A DNA stretch of 64,000 nucleotides from Gottschalkiaceae bacterium SANA (GCA_036323355.1 AP028876.1:2418001-2482000); one strand, 5' to 3'; positions 25,768 through 35,171 are shown, counted from the stretch's first letter. The notes: generated by a model not told the origin, from the letters alone. Numbers and translations are program-made.

Positions 25768-27363
25768 ATGAATGCCATGCCCTTGATCTTTATTTTTTTA
25801 CCGATCCTCATCGCCTTGCTCATCTACCTCATCCATCGACCTTGGATCAGTACTCTGGGTTTTCTTTGTCAGGGCGTTATCAGTGTTGCTTTATTTTTCT
25901 ACACCAGATTCATTCAAATAACCGGAAGTCACGAAATCATCGTCGGTCCCTGGAGCAAAACCATCGGTATAGGTCTTAGAAACGACCTTCTCTCCCTTGG
26001 TTTTCTTTGGCTCACCCTGCTATTTTGGTGGGTAATTCTTGCCTATATTTGGTCGGACCGAAAACAAGATTATAAATTTCTTTTCTTTTTTTTCTTTCTA
26101 GAAGGTACCTTTATGGGACTTTTGCAAAGCAACGATCTATTCAATTTTTTCATCTTTATCGATATCACTACCATCCTTTCTACGATTCTAATCATCTATG
26201 AGAAGGATGGTTTTGCCATCAAAAGCGGTGTCTACTATCTCTTGTTTAATTCGGTCGGCATGCTCTTCTATCAATTGGGCTTTATCTTTATATATTCTTC
26301 CATGGGCACCCTAAATATGACCCTACTGGCGGAACGATTGGCACTTGCTCCCCACTCTCCCTTGATTCGATTTTCTTTTTTGTTTTTCTTGGTTGCTGTC
26401 GGAGTAAAATCTGCTGTTTTTCCTGTCTACAACTGGCTACCTAAAGCCCATAGTGCTGCGCCGAGCGCAATTTCAGCCCTGCTTTCTGGACTCTTGGTAA
26501 AAAGTGGCCTGTATGCGTTTTTACGGATCCGGACCCTTTTCAGCTTTGACTTTATGAATGAATTTTTCTTTTTTCTTGGATTATTTTCCGCCCTGAGCGG
26601 CGTAATTTTCGCTCTGAGCCAAAAAGATTTGAAACAGATTCTCGCCTATCATACCGTCTCGCAGATTGGCTTGATCGTCATGGGAATCAGTCAGCCGAAT
26701 ACCCAACTTTACTTGGGCGGCATCAGCCACCTAATCAATCATGCACTCTTTAAGGCACTGCTCTTTCTATGTGCCGGGATTATTATTCATCACTATCAAA
26801 AACGAAGGGTCACTGAAATACGGGGTGTTTTTTCTACCATGCCTTTTGTTTCTATCACAATGATCATCGCCATAATCTCCATAACCGGTGGCTTCTTCAC
26901 CAACGGCTATATCTCGAAAAGCCTTCTCACGTATGGATTGGCAGAACATGCCAGTTGGATACGATTGCTATTTCAAGTCATCAATCTGGGTACTATGGCT
27001 TCCTTTATTAAAATCTCGCAGATTTTCTTTGGACCCGGCCTAGCAAAACGACAGCAAATCAATCCAGGCCAATGGATTGCAATTACAACACTAAGCCTTG
27101 CTTGTTTGATAATTCCTTGGACCTATGAACCCTTGGGAACCGCATTTGGTCTCCATATATCACATGTCTCGCTCTTCACGCCAGAAAAACTCTTACTCTA
27201 CCTAATCCAAGCTAGTCTAGGTTTTGGAATCGTTCGATGGCTTATGAAGAAAGATCCCAAATCAGTACGTGCCATTCGTCACTTTCAGCTTAGTTTTGGC
27301 GCTTCCAATGCATTAATGCTTCTTTTCTTACTTCTGATGATCGTATCGGCTAGCCCGCTATAG
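25768..27363 (+). CDS. mrpD: antiporter-like subunit MrpD, first copy
   Basis: A 531-residue NuoM/NuoN-like subunit with about 14 helices. The lysine-bearing segment VKSAVFPVYNWLPKAHSAAPSAISALLSGLLVKSG and the LKQILAYHTVSQIGLI motif identify the family. At residue 132 the motif reads FIDITTILS: the acid is Asp where NuoM/MrpD proteins normally have Glu. Forms a proton or sodium channel unit of the complex. Confidence 0.93.
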   Translation: MNAMPLIFIFLPILIALLIYLIHRPWISTLGFLCQGVISVALFFYTRFIQITGSHEIIVGPWSKTIGIGLRNDLLSLGFLWLTLLFWWVILAYIWSDRKQDYKFLFFFFFLEGTFMGLLQSNDLFNFFIFIDITTILSTILIIYEKDGFAIKSGVYYLLFNSVGMLFYQLGFIFIYSSMGTLNMTLLAERLALAPHSPLIRFSFLFFLVAVGVKSAVFPVYNWLPKAHSAAPSAISALLSGLLVKSGLYAFLRIRTLFSFDFMNEFFFFLGLFSALSGVIFALSQKDLKQILAYHTVSQIGLIVMGISQPNTQLYLGGISHLINHALFKALLFLCAGIIIHHYQKRRVTEIRGVFSTMPFVSITMIIAIISITGGFFTNGYISKSLLTYGLAEHASWIRLLFQVINLGTMASFIKISQIFFGPGLAKRQQINPGQWIAITTLSLACLIIPWTYEPLGTAFGLHISHVSLFTPEKLLLYLIQASLGFGIVRWLMKKDPKSVRAIRHFQLSFGASNALMLLFLLLMIVSASPL

Positions 27364-27416
27364 AGAGAAACGATTCTTGCCTCCCTTTAAGCGGACTCTA
27401 TTAAAAGGATGATTCC

Positions 27417-29012
27417 ATGGATATAATGCCCGTCACTTTGATTGTCATACCAATTATAACTGCATGCTTGATCCATCTCATCCACAAACCATGGATCAGC
27501 ATCTTGGCTTTTGTCTGTCAAGGACTCTTAACGATTCTCTTGCTTCAATACTCCGCATTCATACAAGTTGTTGGCATCCACGATCTTATCATTGGTCCGT
27601 GGGACTCCTGGATTGGAATTGGACTAAGGAACGATCTTTTGTCCCTTTGTTTTCTTTGGCTCACTCTGTTATTTTGGTGGATCACCCTTTTCTACATCTG
27701 GTCGTCACACAAAGAAAACTATAAATTTTTATTCTTTCTCCTGTTCTTAGAAGCTACATTTTTGGGTCTGCTTCAATGCAATGACCTATTCAGCCTTTTT
27801 GTCTTTATAGAAATCACAACCATCTTATCCACAATTTTAATCATTTATGAAAAAAATGGCTATGCTATCAAAAGTGGCATTTATTACTTGCTCTTCAATT
27901 CAGTGGGTATGCTCTTTTATCAACTCGGATTTATTTTTCTATATACAACCATGGGAACCCTGAATATGACATTATTGACGGAACGGCTTGCAGTCGTACC
28001 TCATTCCAGCATACTTCGACTAGCCAATCTTTTCTTCCTAGTTGCCATTTGCGTAAAATCAGCTATTTTCCCCGTTTACAATTGGCTGCCAAGAGCCCAT
28101 AGTGCAGCACCAAGTGCGATTTCCGCTCTATTATCCGGACTCTTAGTAAAAAGTGGCATCTATGCCTTTATTAGAATTCAAGCCCTCTTTGGGCTCACCT
28201 TTATGAATTCATTCTTTTTTTCTCTAGGTCTCTTGTCCGCTGTCAGCGGCATGATATTTGCTTTAAGTCAAAAAGATCTCAAACAAATACTCGCTTATTC
28301 AACAGTCTCACAAATCGGATTAATTGTCATGGGTCTCAGTCAACCAAACACCATGATGTATCTAGGCGGCATAACCCACCTAGTCAATCATAGTCTGATC
28401 AAAAGTCTGCTCTTTCTTTGTGCGGGTGTAATCATTCATCATACAGGCAAAAGAAAGATTACAGAAATTCGGGGCATTTTCAAAACGATGCCACTCCTTT
28501 CGATCGCAATGATCGTCGGCATGGTTTCCATCACTGGTGGTTTTCTTACAAATGGCTACCTTTCAAAAAGTCTTTTGGTTTATGGACTCCAGAAGCAGGG
28601 GATAACGGCTAGACTCGTTTATGAAGTCATTAATTTGGGCACCATAACTTACTTCATGAAGATCGCACAAATTTTCTTTGGTCCGCCTTGCACGAAACCG
28701 CAAAAAATCGTTCTTGGCCAAAGAGTTGCCATTAGTCTTTTGGCGAGTATCTGTCTGATCATTCCTTGGTTTTATTCATCGATTTGGGGATTTTTCGGGC
28801 TTGATCTACCCACACTCACGCTATTTTCTTGGTCAAAGTTCTTCCTCTTAAGTTTCCAGGTTGCAATCGGTTTTGTTTGTCTGAAATGGATGATGAATCA
28901 GGAGCCAAAATTCATGTCAACCATTCGTCATTTTCAATTGAGTTTTGGTGCATCCAATGGCTTGATGCTCTTCTTTTTAATTCTAATGATTGCAGCTGCT
29001 GATCTCTTGTAG
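27417..29012 (+). CDS. mrpD: antiporter-like subunit MrpD, second copy
   Basis: A second 531-residue paralogue, 53 bases after the first and colinear with it without gaps by eye, so a tandem duplication. It keeps the usual Glu at residue 132 (FIEITTILS) and the same VKSAIFPVYNWLPRAHSAAPS segment. It may take the place of the antiporter-like N-terminal domain of MrpA, which is missing from this operon. AAGGATGATTCC precedes the ATG. Confidence 0.92.
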   Translation: MDIMPVTLIVIPIITACLIHLIHKPWISILAFVCQGLLTILLLQYSAFIQVVGIHDLIIGPWDSWIGIGLRNDLLSLCFLWLTLLFWWITLFYIWSSHKENYKFLFFLLFLEATFLGLLQCNDLFSLFVFIEITTILSTILIIYEKNGYAIKSGIYYLLFNSVGMLFYQLGFIFLYTTMGTLNMTLLTERLAVVPHSSILRLANLFFLVAICVKSAIFPVYNWLPRAHSAAPSAISALLSGLLVKSGIYAFIRIQALFGLTFMNSFFFSLGLLSAVSGMIFALSQKDLKQILAYSTVSQIGLIVMGLSQPNTMMYLGGITHLVNHSLIKSLLFLCAGVIIHHTGKRKITEIRGIFKTMPLLSIAMIVGMVSITGGFLTNGYLSKSLLVYGLQKQGITARLVYEVINLGTITYFMKIAQIFFGPPCTKPQKIVLGQRVAISLLASICLIIPWFYSSIWGFFGLDLPTLTLFSWSKFFLLSFQVAIGFVCLKWMMNQEPKFMSTIRHFQLSFGASNGLMLFFLILMIAAADLL

Positions 29013-29079
29013 CAAGGTCCCACTAGACAAAGAGAGGATTCCTATGTCATACTAAATCTAACAGTTTAAGGAGGACCTT

Positions 29080-29373
29080 ATGATTACAACCTGCAGCAAT
29101 TGTCAGCATCGCTTTTCATGGATGGACCGCACTCGCGAAATCTGGATGAAAAGCAATAGCCTTCGTTGTCCACAGTGTCGCCAAGTTTATCGCCAGTCCT
29201 TGGTTTCACGAGTACTCTTGTTAGTTCTGATTCCTTTGCCCCTCATATTGAGATATGCGATTCCAACAATCCCGCCATATGCGTTTTTTATTTGGATGGG
29301 TATTCTTGTAGCCTTGGCGCCCTATCTTACTTGGTTTGTTCCCATTGAGGATAAAGAAAAACGAATTCAATAA
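29080..29373 (+). CDS. small zinc-ribbon membrane protein (TIGR04104-like)
   Basis: A 97-residue protein: N-terminal zinc ribbon CSNCQHRF ... CPQCRQVY, then two hydrophobic helices (about 45-63 and 67-86). Resembles the small CxxC...CxxC membrane proteins of Firmicutes; function unknown. AAGGAGG precedes the ATG. Same strand as the Mrp operon and 67 bases after it. Confidence 0.75.
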   Translation: MITTCSNCQHRFSWMDRTREIWMKSNSLRCPQCRQVYRQSLVSRVLLLVLIPLPLILRYAIPTIPPYAFFIWMGILVALAPYLTWFVPIEDKEKRIQ

Positions 29374-29386
29374 AAAAAGATAAAAA

Positions 29387-29420
29387 AAAGCCATGATCTG
29401 AAATAACAGATCATGGCTTT
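29387..29420. terminator. bidirectional terminator between the Mrp region and ferritin
   Basis: AAAGCCATGATCTG (29387-29400) pairs perfectly with CAGATCATGGCTTT (29407-29420). A-rich sequence on the left gives a T tract for minus; on plus TTTGCTTTTG follows. Confidence 0.8.
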
Positions 29421-29427
29421 GCTTTTG

Positions 29428-29937
29428 CTATTTTACCGGTGGTGTAAAAACACGTGCAGCCAATTGCTCATCATAATGATAGAAAGCCGATTGATTGTCA
29501 CCAATGCGGTTAAGCTTGTCAATCATACTTTGCATGTTATCTTCTTCTTCCACCTGCTCGTCCACGTACCAATTCAAGAAGCTGATGGTTGCATACTCAC
29601 GTTCCTTTGTTGCAATATCCATTAGATTATAGATCCGTGCAGTCACGCGTCTTTCATGCTCTAGTGCCTCTTCAACAATAGCCAATACGGAATCATAGCT
29701 GTTGATAGATTCTGGGATCGCAGCAATTTTAGCATGTCCGCCCTGCTCATTGATATAGTTGTAGAATTTCATTGCATGGAATCTTTCTTCTGCCGCCTGT
29801 ACCATAAAGTAGTTGGCGAATCCATCCAATCCATCTTTCTTCAAGTGAGCCGCCATTGCGATGTACGCAAATTCAGACAAAAGCTCATAATTCATTTGAT
29901 CGACCATTGCATCCATTAATTCTTTAGAAATTTTCAT
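29428..29937 (-). CDS. ftn: ferritin
   Basis: A 169-residue bacterial ferritin storing iron. Four-helix bundle with ferroxidase residues in YELLSEFAYIAMAAHL, QAAEERFHAMKFYNYI and NWYVDEQVEEEDNMQ. AGGAGGAACTC precedes the ATG. Monocistronic. Confidence 0.95.
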   Translation of the reverse strand: MKISKELMDAMVDQMNYELLSEFAYIAMAAHLKKDGLDGFANYFMVQAAEERFHAMKFYNYINEQGGHAKIAAIPESINSYDSVLAIVEEALEHERRVTARIYNLMDIATKEREYATISFLNWYVDEQVEEEDNMQSMIDKLNRIGDNQSAFYHYDEQLAARVFTPPVK

Positions 29938-29973
29938 TTTGAGTTCCTCCTTTTCATGTCTCTATACCATATA

Positions 29974-31080
29974 TTACCGCTTTTCATCGGAAATAATCAA
30001 GGGATTTTCAAAATAAACACTTTGAGAGGGAAAAGCAATCCCAACACCCTCTTTTTCGAGATAATTCAGGATCTCCAAATTAACTGTTTCCCGTACTTCC
30101 ATCAAAGTTCCGTACTCGGATGAATCCGCGAAATAGGTAATAAGAAAATTCAAACTGGAATCTCCAAATTCCGTGAAGCGAACCATTACAGAGTTTTCAT
30201 CCACCTGAGGATGAGCTTGAATTAAATCCTTCATTCCCCCCTGTATTTTCTTAAGGGTTTCCGCCTTTGTCCCATAAACAACACCCAGCTGATATTTAAC
30301 TCGTCGTTGCTGGCGGCGAGAATAATTGTAAACCGGCGAATTTGCAATATTAGAATTGGGCATAATTATCATTTCCTTCTCGAAGGTGCGAATTCGTGTC
30401 GTTCGAAACTTAATTTCTTCCACAACACCTTCCTCTGAACCAATCCGAACAATATCCCCCAAATCAAAATGTCCATCCAAGATAATGAAAATACCTGCAA
30501 CAAAATTTGATATGGTATCCTGAGCCGCCAATGCGATCGCCAAGGATCCAATACCAAGACCAGCTACCAAGGAATTAAGATTATACCCAAACTCATTCAA
30601 TAGGATACTGACAGAAATCACCAAAATCACTACCTGCAAAATCTTTCCAATCATACGATTGACAGCACCCTTCGCTTCCAGTTGAATATGGCTGGCAGCC
30701 GCAGATTCAATTCGTTGCTCCAAGAGCTTACTCGCCTGAACCAGAGCATAAGTCACAATCATAATGCCAGCGATACGTACCCCCTTGTCCAATCCGGCGG
30801 GAACCTTTCCCTCCCAGTTTGGATAGTGGGCACCTAGTATAATTCGAAAAGAAACATAGAGATTCACGATATTCAAAATCCATTTCACGGGGTTTCGAAA
30901 AGCTTGATTCACCTGATCAAATGTCTTTAATTGAAACCTAGAAAAGATTCGCTCCAACAAACGCTGGTACCGTGGAAAGCCCACCCGAATCAAGATACGA
31001 AATCCAATAAAAACACCAAGGGCAATTAAGATTCTCTCCATCGAAATACCCATCAAACTCCATTCAAGCACTTGTTTCAT
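29974..31080 (-). CDS. MscS-family mechanosensitive ion channel
   Basis: A 368-residue channel: four hydrophobic helices, the pore helix SLVAGLGIGSLAIALAAQDTISNFVAGIFI, then the beta domain (FDLGDIVRIGSEEGVVEEIKFRTTRIRT) and the cytoplasmic alpha/beta domain. Opens under membrane tension to release solutes. Start at 31080 has GGAGG upstream and overlaps eamA by 17 bases. Confidence 0.93.
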   Translation of the reverse strand: MKQVLEWSLMGISMERILIALGVFIGFRILIRVGFPRYQRLLERIFSRFQLKTFDQVNQAFRNPVKWILNIVNLYVSFRIILGAHYPNWEGKVPAGLDKGVRIAGIMIVTYALVQASKLLEQRIESAAASHIQLEAKGAVNRMIGKILQVVILVISVSILLNEFGYNLNSLVAGLGIGSLAIALAAQDTISNFVAGIFIILDGHFDLGDIVRIGSEEGVVEEIKFRTTRIRTFEKEMIIMPNSNIANSPVYNYSRRQQRRVKYQLGVVYGTKAETLKKIQGGMKDLIQAHPQVDENSVMVRFTEFGDSSLNFLITYFADSSEYGTLMEVRETVNLEILNYLEKEGVGIAFPSQSVYFENPLIISDEKR

Positions 31081-32014
31081 CTGTCATCCTCCGATTCGCA
31101 CCATTTCCATTTACCATCCAAATACCTAAAACAACTAAAATGAGAGCACCTCCATGAATATAGGTGAACTGCTCCTTTAAGAAAACTGCAGACAAAACGC
31201 TGCCAAAAATAGGAATTAGGAATTTATACAAACTAATTTCCCCAGCCTTATTGAAGACCAACAGGGTATACCAAAGCCCGAAGGCAATTGCGGATAATAG
31301 AGATGCATATAAGAGCAAACCCAGCCCCAAAGCCGTCCACTGAATGCTACCTGCCTGAATCCCCATCAAACCACCAACTAGGAGAATTGCTGCTCCAATA
31401 CACATTTGACTCCCCGTCATAACCAAGATGTTCATTTTCTTCCCAAGCTCTTTACCGTAAATCGCAGCAATGGAGCTTACTGTCACCGAAACCAAAAGAA
31501 AGCCTTCGCCATTCCACTGAATATGAAACTCTAAAGGTCCCTTTAACAGAGCCACCGACGCGACACCAATCATTCCAAGTGTCAAGCCAGCAATTTTACG
31601 CTTGGTCAAACTGTCATCGGGATAATAGAAGTGCGCCATAATCGCAACGAGAAAGGTGCCCAGTCCTACCATAATCGATGAGGTAACCCCTGTTGTATGG
31701 GCCAATCCATTATAGAAGAAAAAGTATTGTAAGGTTGTACCTAAAATTCCCATACCAATAATGGCTTTCTTAAAGCCCTTGATCTCAGATAACAACGAAT
31801 TCTTATGACGAATCCGCGTAAACACGAGGATCATCACACCTGCTAAAAAGAAGCGGACACCTGCAAAAACCATTTTTGCATAAATATCATCAGGTGCCAT
31901 CTGAAGCTCTTGGTAGCTGATTTTCAAAACAGGAAATGCGCTCCCCCACAACAATCCACAGATTGTCGCAACAAAGGCAATGACCGAACGTTTTTGCCAT
32001 ATCTTCGCTTCCAT
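31064..32014 (-). CDS. EamA/DMT-family transporter
   Basis: A 316-residue membrane protein with ten hydrophobic helices in two EamA repeats (CGLLWGSAFPVLKISYQEL, and GTLLQ..GLAHTTGVTSSIMVGLGTFLVAI). Drug/metabolite exporter; substrate unknown. Its ribosome site AGGAGG is preceded at once by the terminator at 32028-32051, which marks the likely prophage boundary, so its original promoter may have been displaced. Confidence 0.9.
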   Translation of the reverse strand: MEAKIWQKRSVIAFVATICGLLWGSAFPVLKISYQELQMAPDDIYAKMVFAGVRFFLAGVMILVFTRIRHKNSLLSEIKGFKKAIIGMGILGTTLQYFFFYNGLAHTTGVTSSIMVGLGTFLVAIMAHFYYPDDSLTKRKIAGLTLGMIGVASVALLKGPLEFHIQWNGEGFLLVSVTVSSIAAIYGKELGKKMNILVMTGSQMCIGAAILLVGGLMGIQAGSIQWTALGLGLLLYASLLSAIAFGLWYTLLVFNKAGEISLYKFLIPIFGSVLSAVFLKEQFTYIHGGALILVVLGIWMVNGNGANRRMTDETSA

Positions 32015-32027
32015 TAATTCCTCCTAT

Positions 32028-32051
32028 AAAAAAACCGGGTATCAAACCCAG
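32028..32051 (-). terminator. short terminator directly upstream of the eamA ribosome site
   Basis: On minus CTGGGT-N4-TACCCGG is followed by TTTTTTT and then TATAGGAGG. It would stop transcripts entering eamA from the prophage side. Confidence 0.6.
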
Positions 32052-32080
32052 CTATTTGTTAATCCTTTTATGCGATAAAA

Positions 32081-32110
32081 CCGCCTATTTTCAATGCCTT
32101 CAACGGCTTC
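32081..32110. other. candidate attachment site, left end of prophage remnant A
   Basis: Shares a 14-base identical core TTTCAATGCCTTCA (32089-32102) and similar flanks (CCGC before it) with 39140-39165. In both places the site lies just left of dam sequence and right of a terminator. Proposed attL; the partner at the far right end is outside the window. Confidence 0.5.
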
Positions 32111-32221
32111 TGCTATTCTGTGCATCGTGTCTTGTTCACTTCTAATATACTACCACTTTTCACCTATCAAAGAAAGGACGTAATTTCAGCTATTACATAG
32201 AAGACTTTTTCCCATTCACAA

Positions 32222-32378
32222 TCAAAATATCATCTTGATCTGTGTCGGCTTATAATTGGTTATGATTATTCCTTCACCTTGCCGCAGGCATCTTTGTCTC
32301 TGCTGATCGAATAGACCGTATTCACTTCTTCTATATTAGCCCAGGAATACCGTTCACGAACCTTTGAATAATCATTTG
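32222..32378 (-). pseudogene. 3' fragment of a D12-class DNA adenine methylase (dam-like)
   Basis: About 52 codons matching the C-terminus of the intact methylase at 39282-40088 (YSISRDKDACGKVK, ITNY.P.QIKM). A one-base deletion in the GAATTAATC region breaks the frame and all upstream sequence is lost. The rest of 32015-32867 is AT-rich with no supportable gene apart from this fragment, the att-like site and the promoter near 32800. Confidence 0.75.
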
Positions 32379-32776
32379 TTCTCATACATTTGAAGTTTAT
32401 TCTCTATATACTTCAACATCATCGTCGCCATAGCTATCACTGTGAAATCCATTAGGATAAATATACCATTCAACATTAATTAAAGACCATTTACTAACGC
32501 GAATAATGCACCAAAAACAATGCAAAGCACAAAATAAGCCCTAATTACTTTAAATGTTTTTTATGAATTACTTTCTAATTTCTTATTTTACTTATTTGCC
32601 TTTGATCCGCAATTCTTTAAAATACTTAATTCATTTTAACATTTGATATTAATTCTTCATAATTACACTAATATTATCAATAATTCTCAATAGCATAATA
32701 GATATCTCCGCATATTAATACACTATTTTTGTAACAATGATTTTATATGTACACTGCATTAGAGCATGTAAAAAAA

Positions 32777-32805
32777 TGGTAAACTAAACATTTTTAGTGT
32801 ATAAT
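32777..32805 (+). promoter_or_regulatory. promoter and palindrome of the two-gene cassette
   Basis: TATAAT at 32800-32805 with TGGTAA as a poor -35 (17-base spacer). Between them is a perfect palindrome ACTAAA-CATT-TTTAGT (32783-32798), well placed for a repressor. The start codon follows about 60 bases later behind GAGGTGA. Confidence 0.55.
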
Positions 32806-32867
32806 TATAAATAAGTCAAAAACAAATGATGTTTTGTAGAGTTAAAATTCTGATATGAGGTGACTAT

Positions 32868-33842
32868 ATGCAAAATTTAAGTTTTACAGCTTGCAGTTTT
32901 ATAATAAGAGAATCATACTCAAAAAGTAATGATAAAGTTCTTAGGTTGAATGAAGAAATTGATATCATAGATGAGAATAACAATCAAATATCGATATCGA
33001 TCAGTGAATTATTTACTTCTTTCTTTAATAATTATCACGAAACAATAACTGAGGAATCAATTAATAAGACTTTCTCAATTGAATTCAAAGAAACCAACAA
33101 AGGTGAGAATGAAGAATTCCTATATTTATACGCAATTATCAGATCCGGTTATTTTGGGAATTACTCAGAAATTACAAATATTGAAAGTAAGCAAGTCAAA
33201 TACAAAAAAGGACCAAAAGATGCAGATGAAATGAAGTTCTATATGTATATTGTAATTCCACGTGATAACGCTAAAGTCAAAGTCCAGAAAGGTATGATGT
33301 TTTTTTCAAATATTAGTGTTTTTGGAGTAAAATCAATTACCACTAGACATCTCCAGAGTTATATAAAAACAAAGTACTCCTTGTCAATTAATTTTAAGAG
33401 TATTGCTCCCAAACTTTTTCTTGAAAAAAACTTGACTAGAAAAAGTCTTAATAGAATGGTGTTAACAAGAAACCACAAATCTACAAATACTGCCAATGAT
33501 TTCTACTCTGGTTACGGTCGAGAAACCAAAATGTTCAGTAATATGAATTTAACTGAAAAAGCGTGGGATAAATTAATAAAGAAAATAACATATTTTGTAA
33601 ATGGTAATTTCCGACTATTTGAATTAGATCAGGTTGAATATGAAAATGTAAGAGTAGAAGTTCTTATCGGAGAAAAAAAAAGAATGATCAATTTGAACAA
33701 TCTAGAAAATCTAAGTATTATTGAAGCAATCCCAAATAGTGTGAAAAAAAAGGACGGTCAGATTGATGAGAAAAAACTAATTACTCATCTTGAAGAAACG
33801 TCTTTGGATTATTTATCAGAAATGGTTTTAGAAATAACGTGA
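32868..33842 (+). CDS. uncharacterised 324-residue cytosolic protein, first gene of a two-gene cassette
   Basis: I do not recognise the family. The protein is soluble, with no signal or membrane segment. It is rich in Asn, Ile, Lys and Ser, with a beta-rich first half and a lysine-rich middle (RKSLNRMVLTRNHKS) that could bind nucleic acid. The C-terminus ends EETSLDYLSEMVLEIT. It is transcribed opposite to the prophage genes, has its own promoter and palindrome, and is visibly more AT-rich than the chromosome. The next gene is a membrane protein 10 bases on. A soluble plus membrane pair in a prophage cargo slot suggests phage defence or exclusion; this is inference. Confidence 0.8.
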   Translation: MQNLSFTACSFIIRESYSKSNDKVLRLNEEIDIIDENNNQISISISELFTSFFNNYHETITEESINKTFSIEFKETNKGENEEFLYLYAIIRSGYFGNYSEITNIESKQVKYKKGPKDADEMKFYMYIVIPRDNAKVKVQKGMMFFSNISVFGVKSITTRHLQSYIKTKYSLSINFKSIAPKLFLEKNLTRKSLNRMVLTRNHKSTNTANDFYSGYGRETKMFSNMNLTEKAWDKLIKKITYFVNGNFRLFELDQVEYENVRVEVLIGEKKRMINLNNLENLSIIEAIPNSVKKKDGQIDEKKLITHLEETSLDYLSEMVLEIT

Positions 33843-33852
33843 GGAGCTTATC

Positions 33853-34419
33853 ATGACTAATAACATAATAGGTTTTCTATTGCTTCATCGTACAGAGATT
33901 ATGTTTATCATTGGTTTTTCAATATTCTTCTTATTTTCATTAAAAAATAATGATAACTTCATAACTATAAAAGAATTGTTCAATAATCATTTGGCAATTT
34001 TCTCTAACGACAAATCACAAATCATTTTATTTTACATAATGCCTCTCTTCTTGTCTCTAGGTTGCGTTTTTTTTAAACTTGTATCCTCTAATTTATTAAG
34101 CAGTATAATAATTGTATTATCAATTTTACTTACAATGCTCTTCACTCTAATAGGGACTTTAATAAATTCAAAACATAATGAAACAAAAAAAATGAAAAAG
34201 CTATTGAATGAAACTACTACTACTATTCTTTATGAATCAACTATGTGCATTATATTGCTTCTAATTTGTATATTATTATTGTTTGTTGATATCTGGAAAC
34301 CAACAGCGCTAATTACAACATCTAGTTTCTTCGTATATTACTTGATGATCCATATAATTACTAATATTTTCATAATAGTTCAAAGAATTAACATAATATT
34401 TTCCGAACTACTAAATTAA
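33853..34419 (+). CDS. uncharacterised 188-residue membrane protein, second gene of the cassette
   Basis: Family not recognised. Four to five hydrophobic helices: about residues 8-27, 53-72, 77-98, 125-146 and 152-178. A polar lysine/threonine stretch (HNETKKMKKLLNETTTT) links the two halves. GAGG precedes the ATG and the gap to the first gene is 10 bases, so the two are co-translated. Followed by a terminator. The size and layout recall membrane-plus-soluble defence pairs such as Kiwa, but I see no motif that proves it. Confidence 0.78.
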   Translation: MTNNIIGFLLLHRTEIMFIIGFSIFFLFSLKNNDNFITIKELFNNHLAIFSNDKSQIILFYIMPLFLSLGCVFFKLVSSNLLSSIIIVLSILLTMLFTLIGTLINSKHNETKKMKKLLNETTTTILYESTMCIILLLICILLLFVDIWKPTALITTSSFFVYYLMIHIITNIFIIVQRINIIFSELLN

Positions 34420-34487
34420 CATTAATTTTCATAAAATAATTACAACTTTTACAATTTCATTTTCATCTAAATCTAATTTATAAAAAC

Positions 34488-34525
34488 CTGAAAACCCAGT
34501 ATTCATCGAGGTTTCAGTTTTTTTT
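34488..34525 (+). terminator. terminator of the two-gene cassette
   Basis: CTGAAAACC (34488-34496) pairs with GGTTTCAG (34510-34517) with one bulge; eight T follow. Confidence 0.75.
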
Positions 34526-34635
34526 ACATTCTATTACACTACTTTTTCACCGCATCATGAATTCTTAGTATCATTCTAGTATCAAACCAACACAATAGGA
34601 ACTTGCCTTTCAATATTTTCGTTCCATCTAGCTAC

Positions 34636-34902
34636 TTATTTAAACACTCTACGGGTATCTAATTCGTCTATTGATTTGAATTTCACTCTTATTGTTTTCT
34701 TTTCAACACAACCATTCTTTTCACATATGACATTATAGAAATCCGCTGGAAAGGTTAGTTCGTTCGCTGCGTTATACCACGCTTGACTTAGAAACGATGA
34801 GAATTGTACTTCTATATTTTTGTAGCCTTGGTTTTCAAGCCACTCCACTATCTTACTCTCATTGGTTTCACCTTTACCAAACAAGGCTGCAGATAAAAAC
34901 AA
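34636..34902 (-). pseudogene. small protein remnant, N-terminus lost
   Basis: An open frame of up to 88 residues (KIVEWLENQGYKNIEVQF ... RVKFKSIDELDTRRVFK) reads like a real soluble or exported small protein. It has only a TTG near the beginning, with a TAG directly before it and no ribosome site. The upstream bases look like the tail of a signal peptide, so it is probably a truncated gene. 34420-34635 and 34903-35171 are AT-rich; apart from the cassette terminator (34488-34525) I see no gene there. Confidence 0.4.
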
Positions 34903-35171
34903 CTACTACGACTATATAAACGTCCACAAACTCCTCTGTTCTTCATCAGATTTTTACTGCCAGTTTATAAAATCAAATTATTATCCATAGTAATCAGTTG
35001 ATTTCAGTTCATTTCATGGCTCTATTACACTGATTTTCACGAGTATGAATGTATAATGACAAAACAATTGTCATTCTTTTGTCTCAAATCATATTCAACT
35101 CAGTATTCATTATTATGTATAAATCAGATCGTTCATTCAACAACTCCCATTTATCCATACTAGAAAATCGA

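Noticed and set aside
34549-34640. Additional attachment site
   Set aside because: Contains AGTATC-like direct repeats but shares no core with the two att-like sites and no integrase lies beside it.
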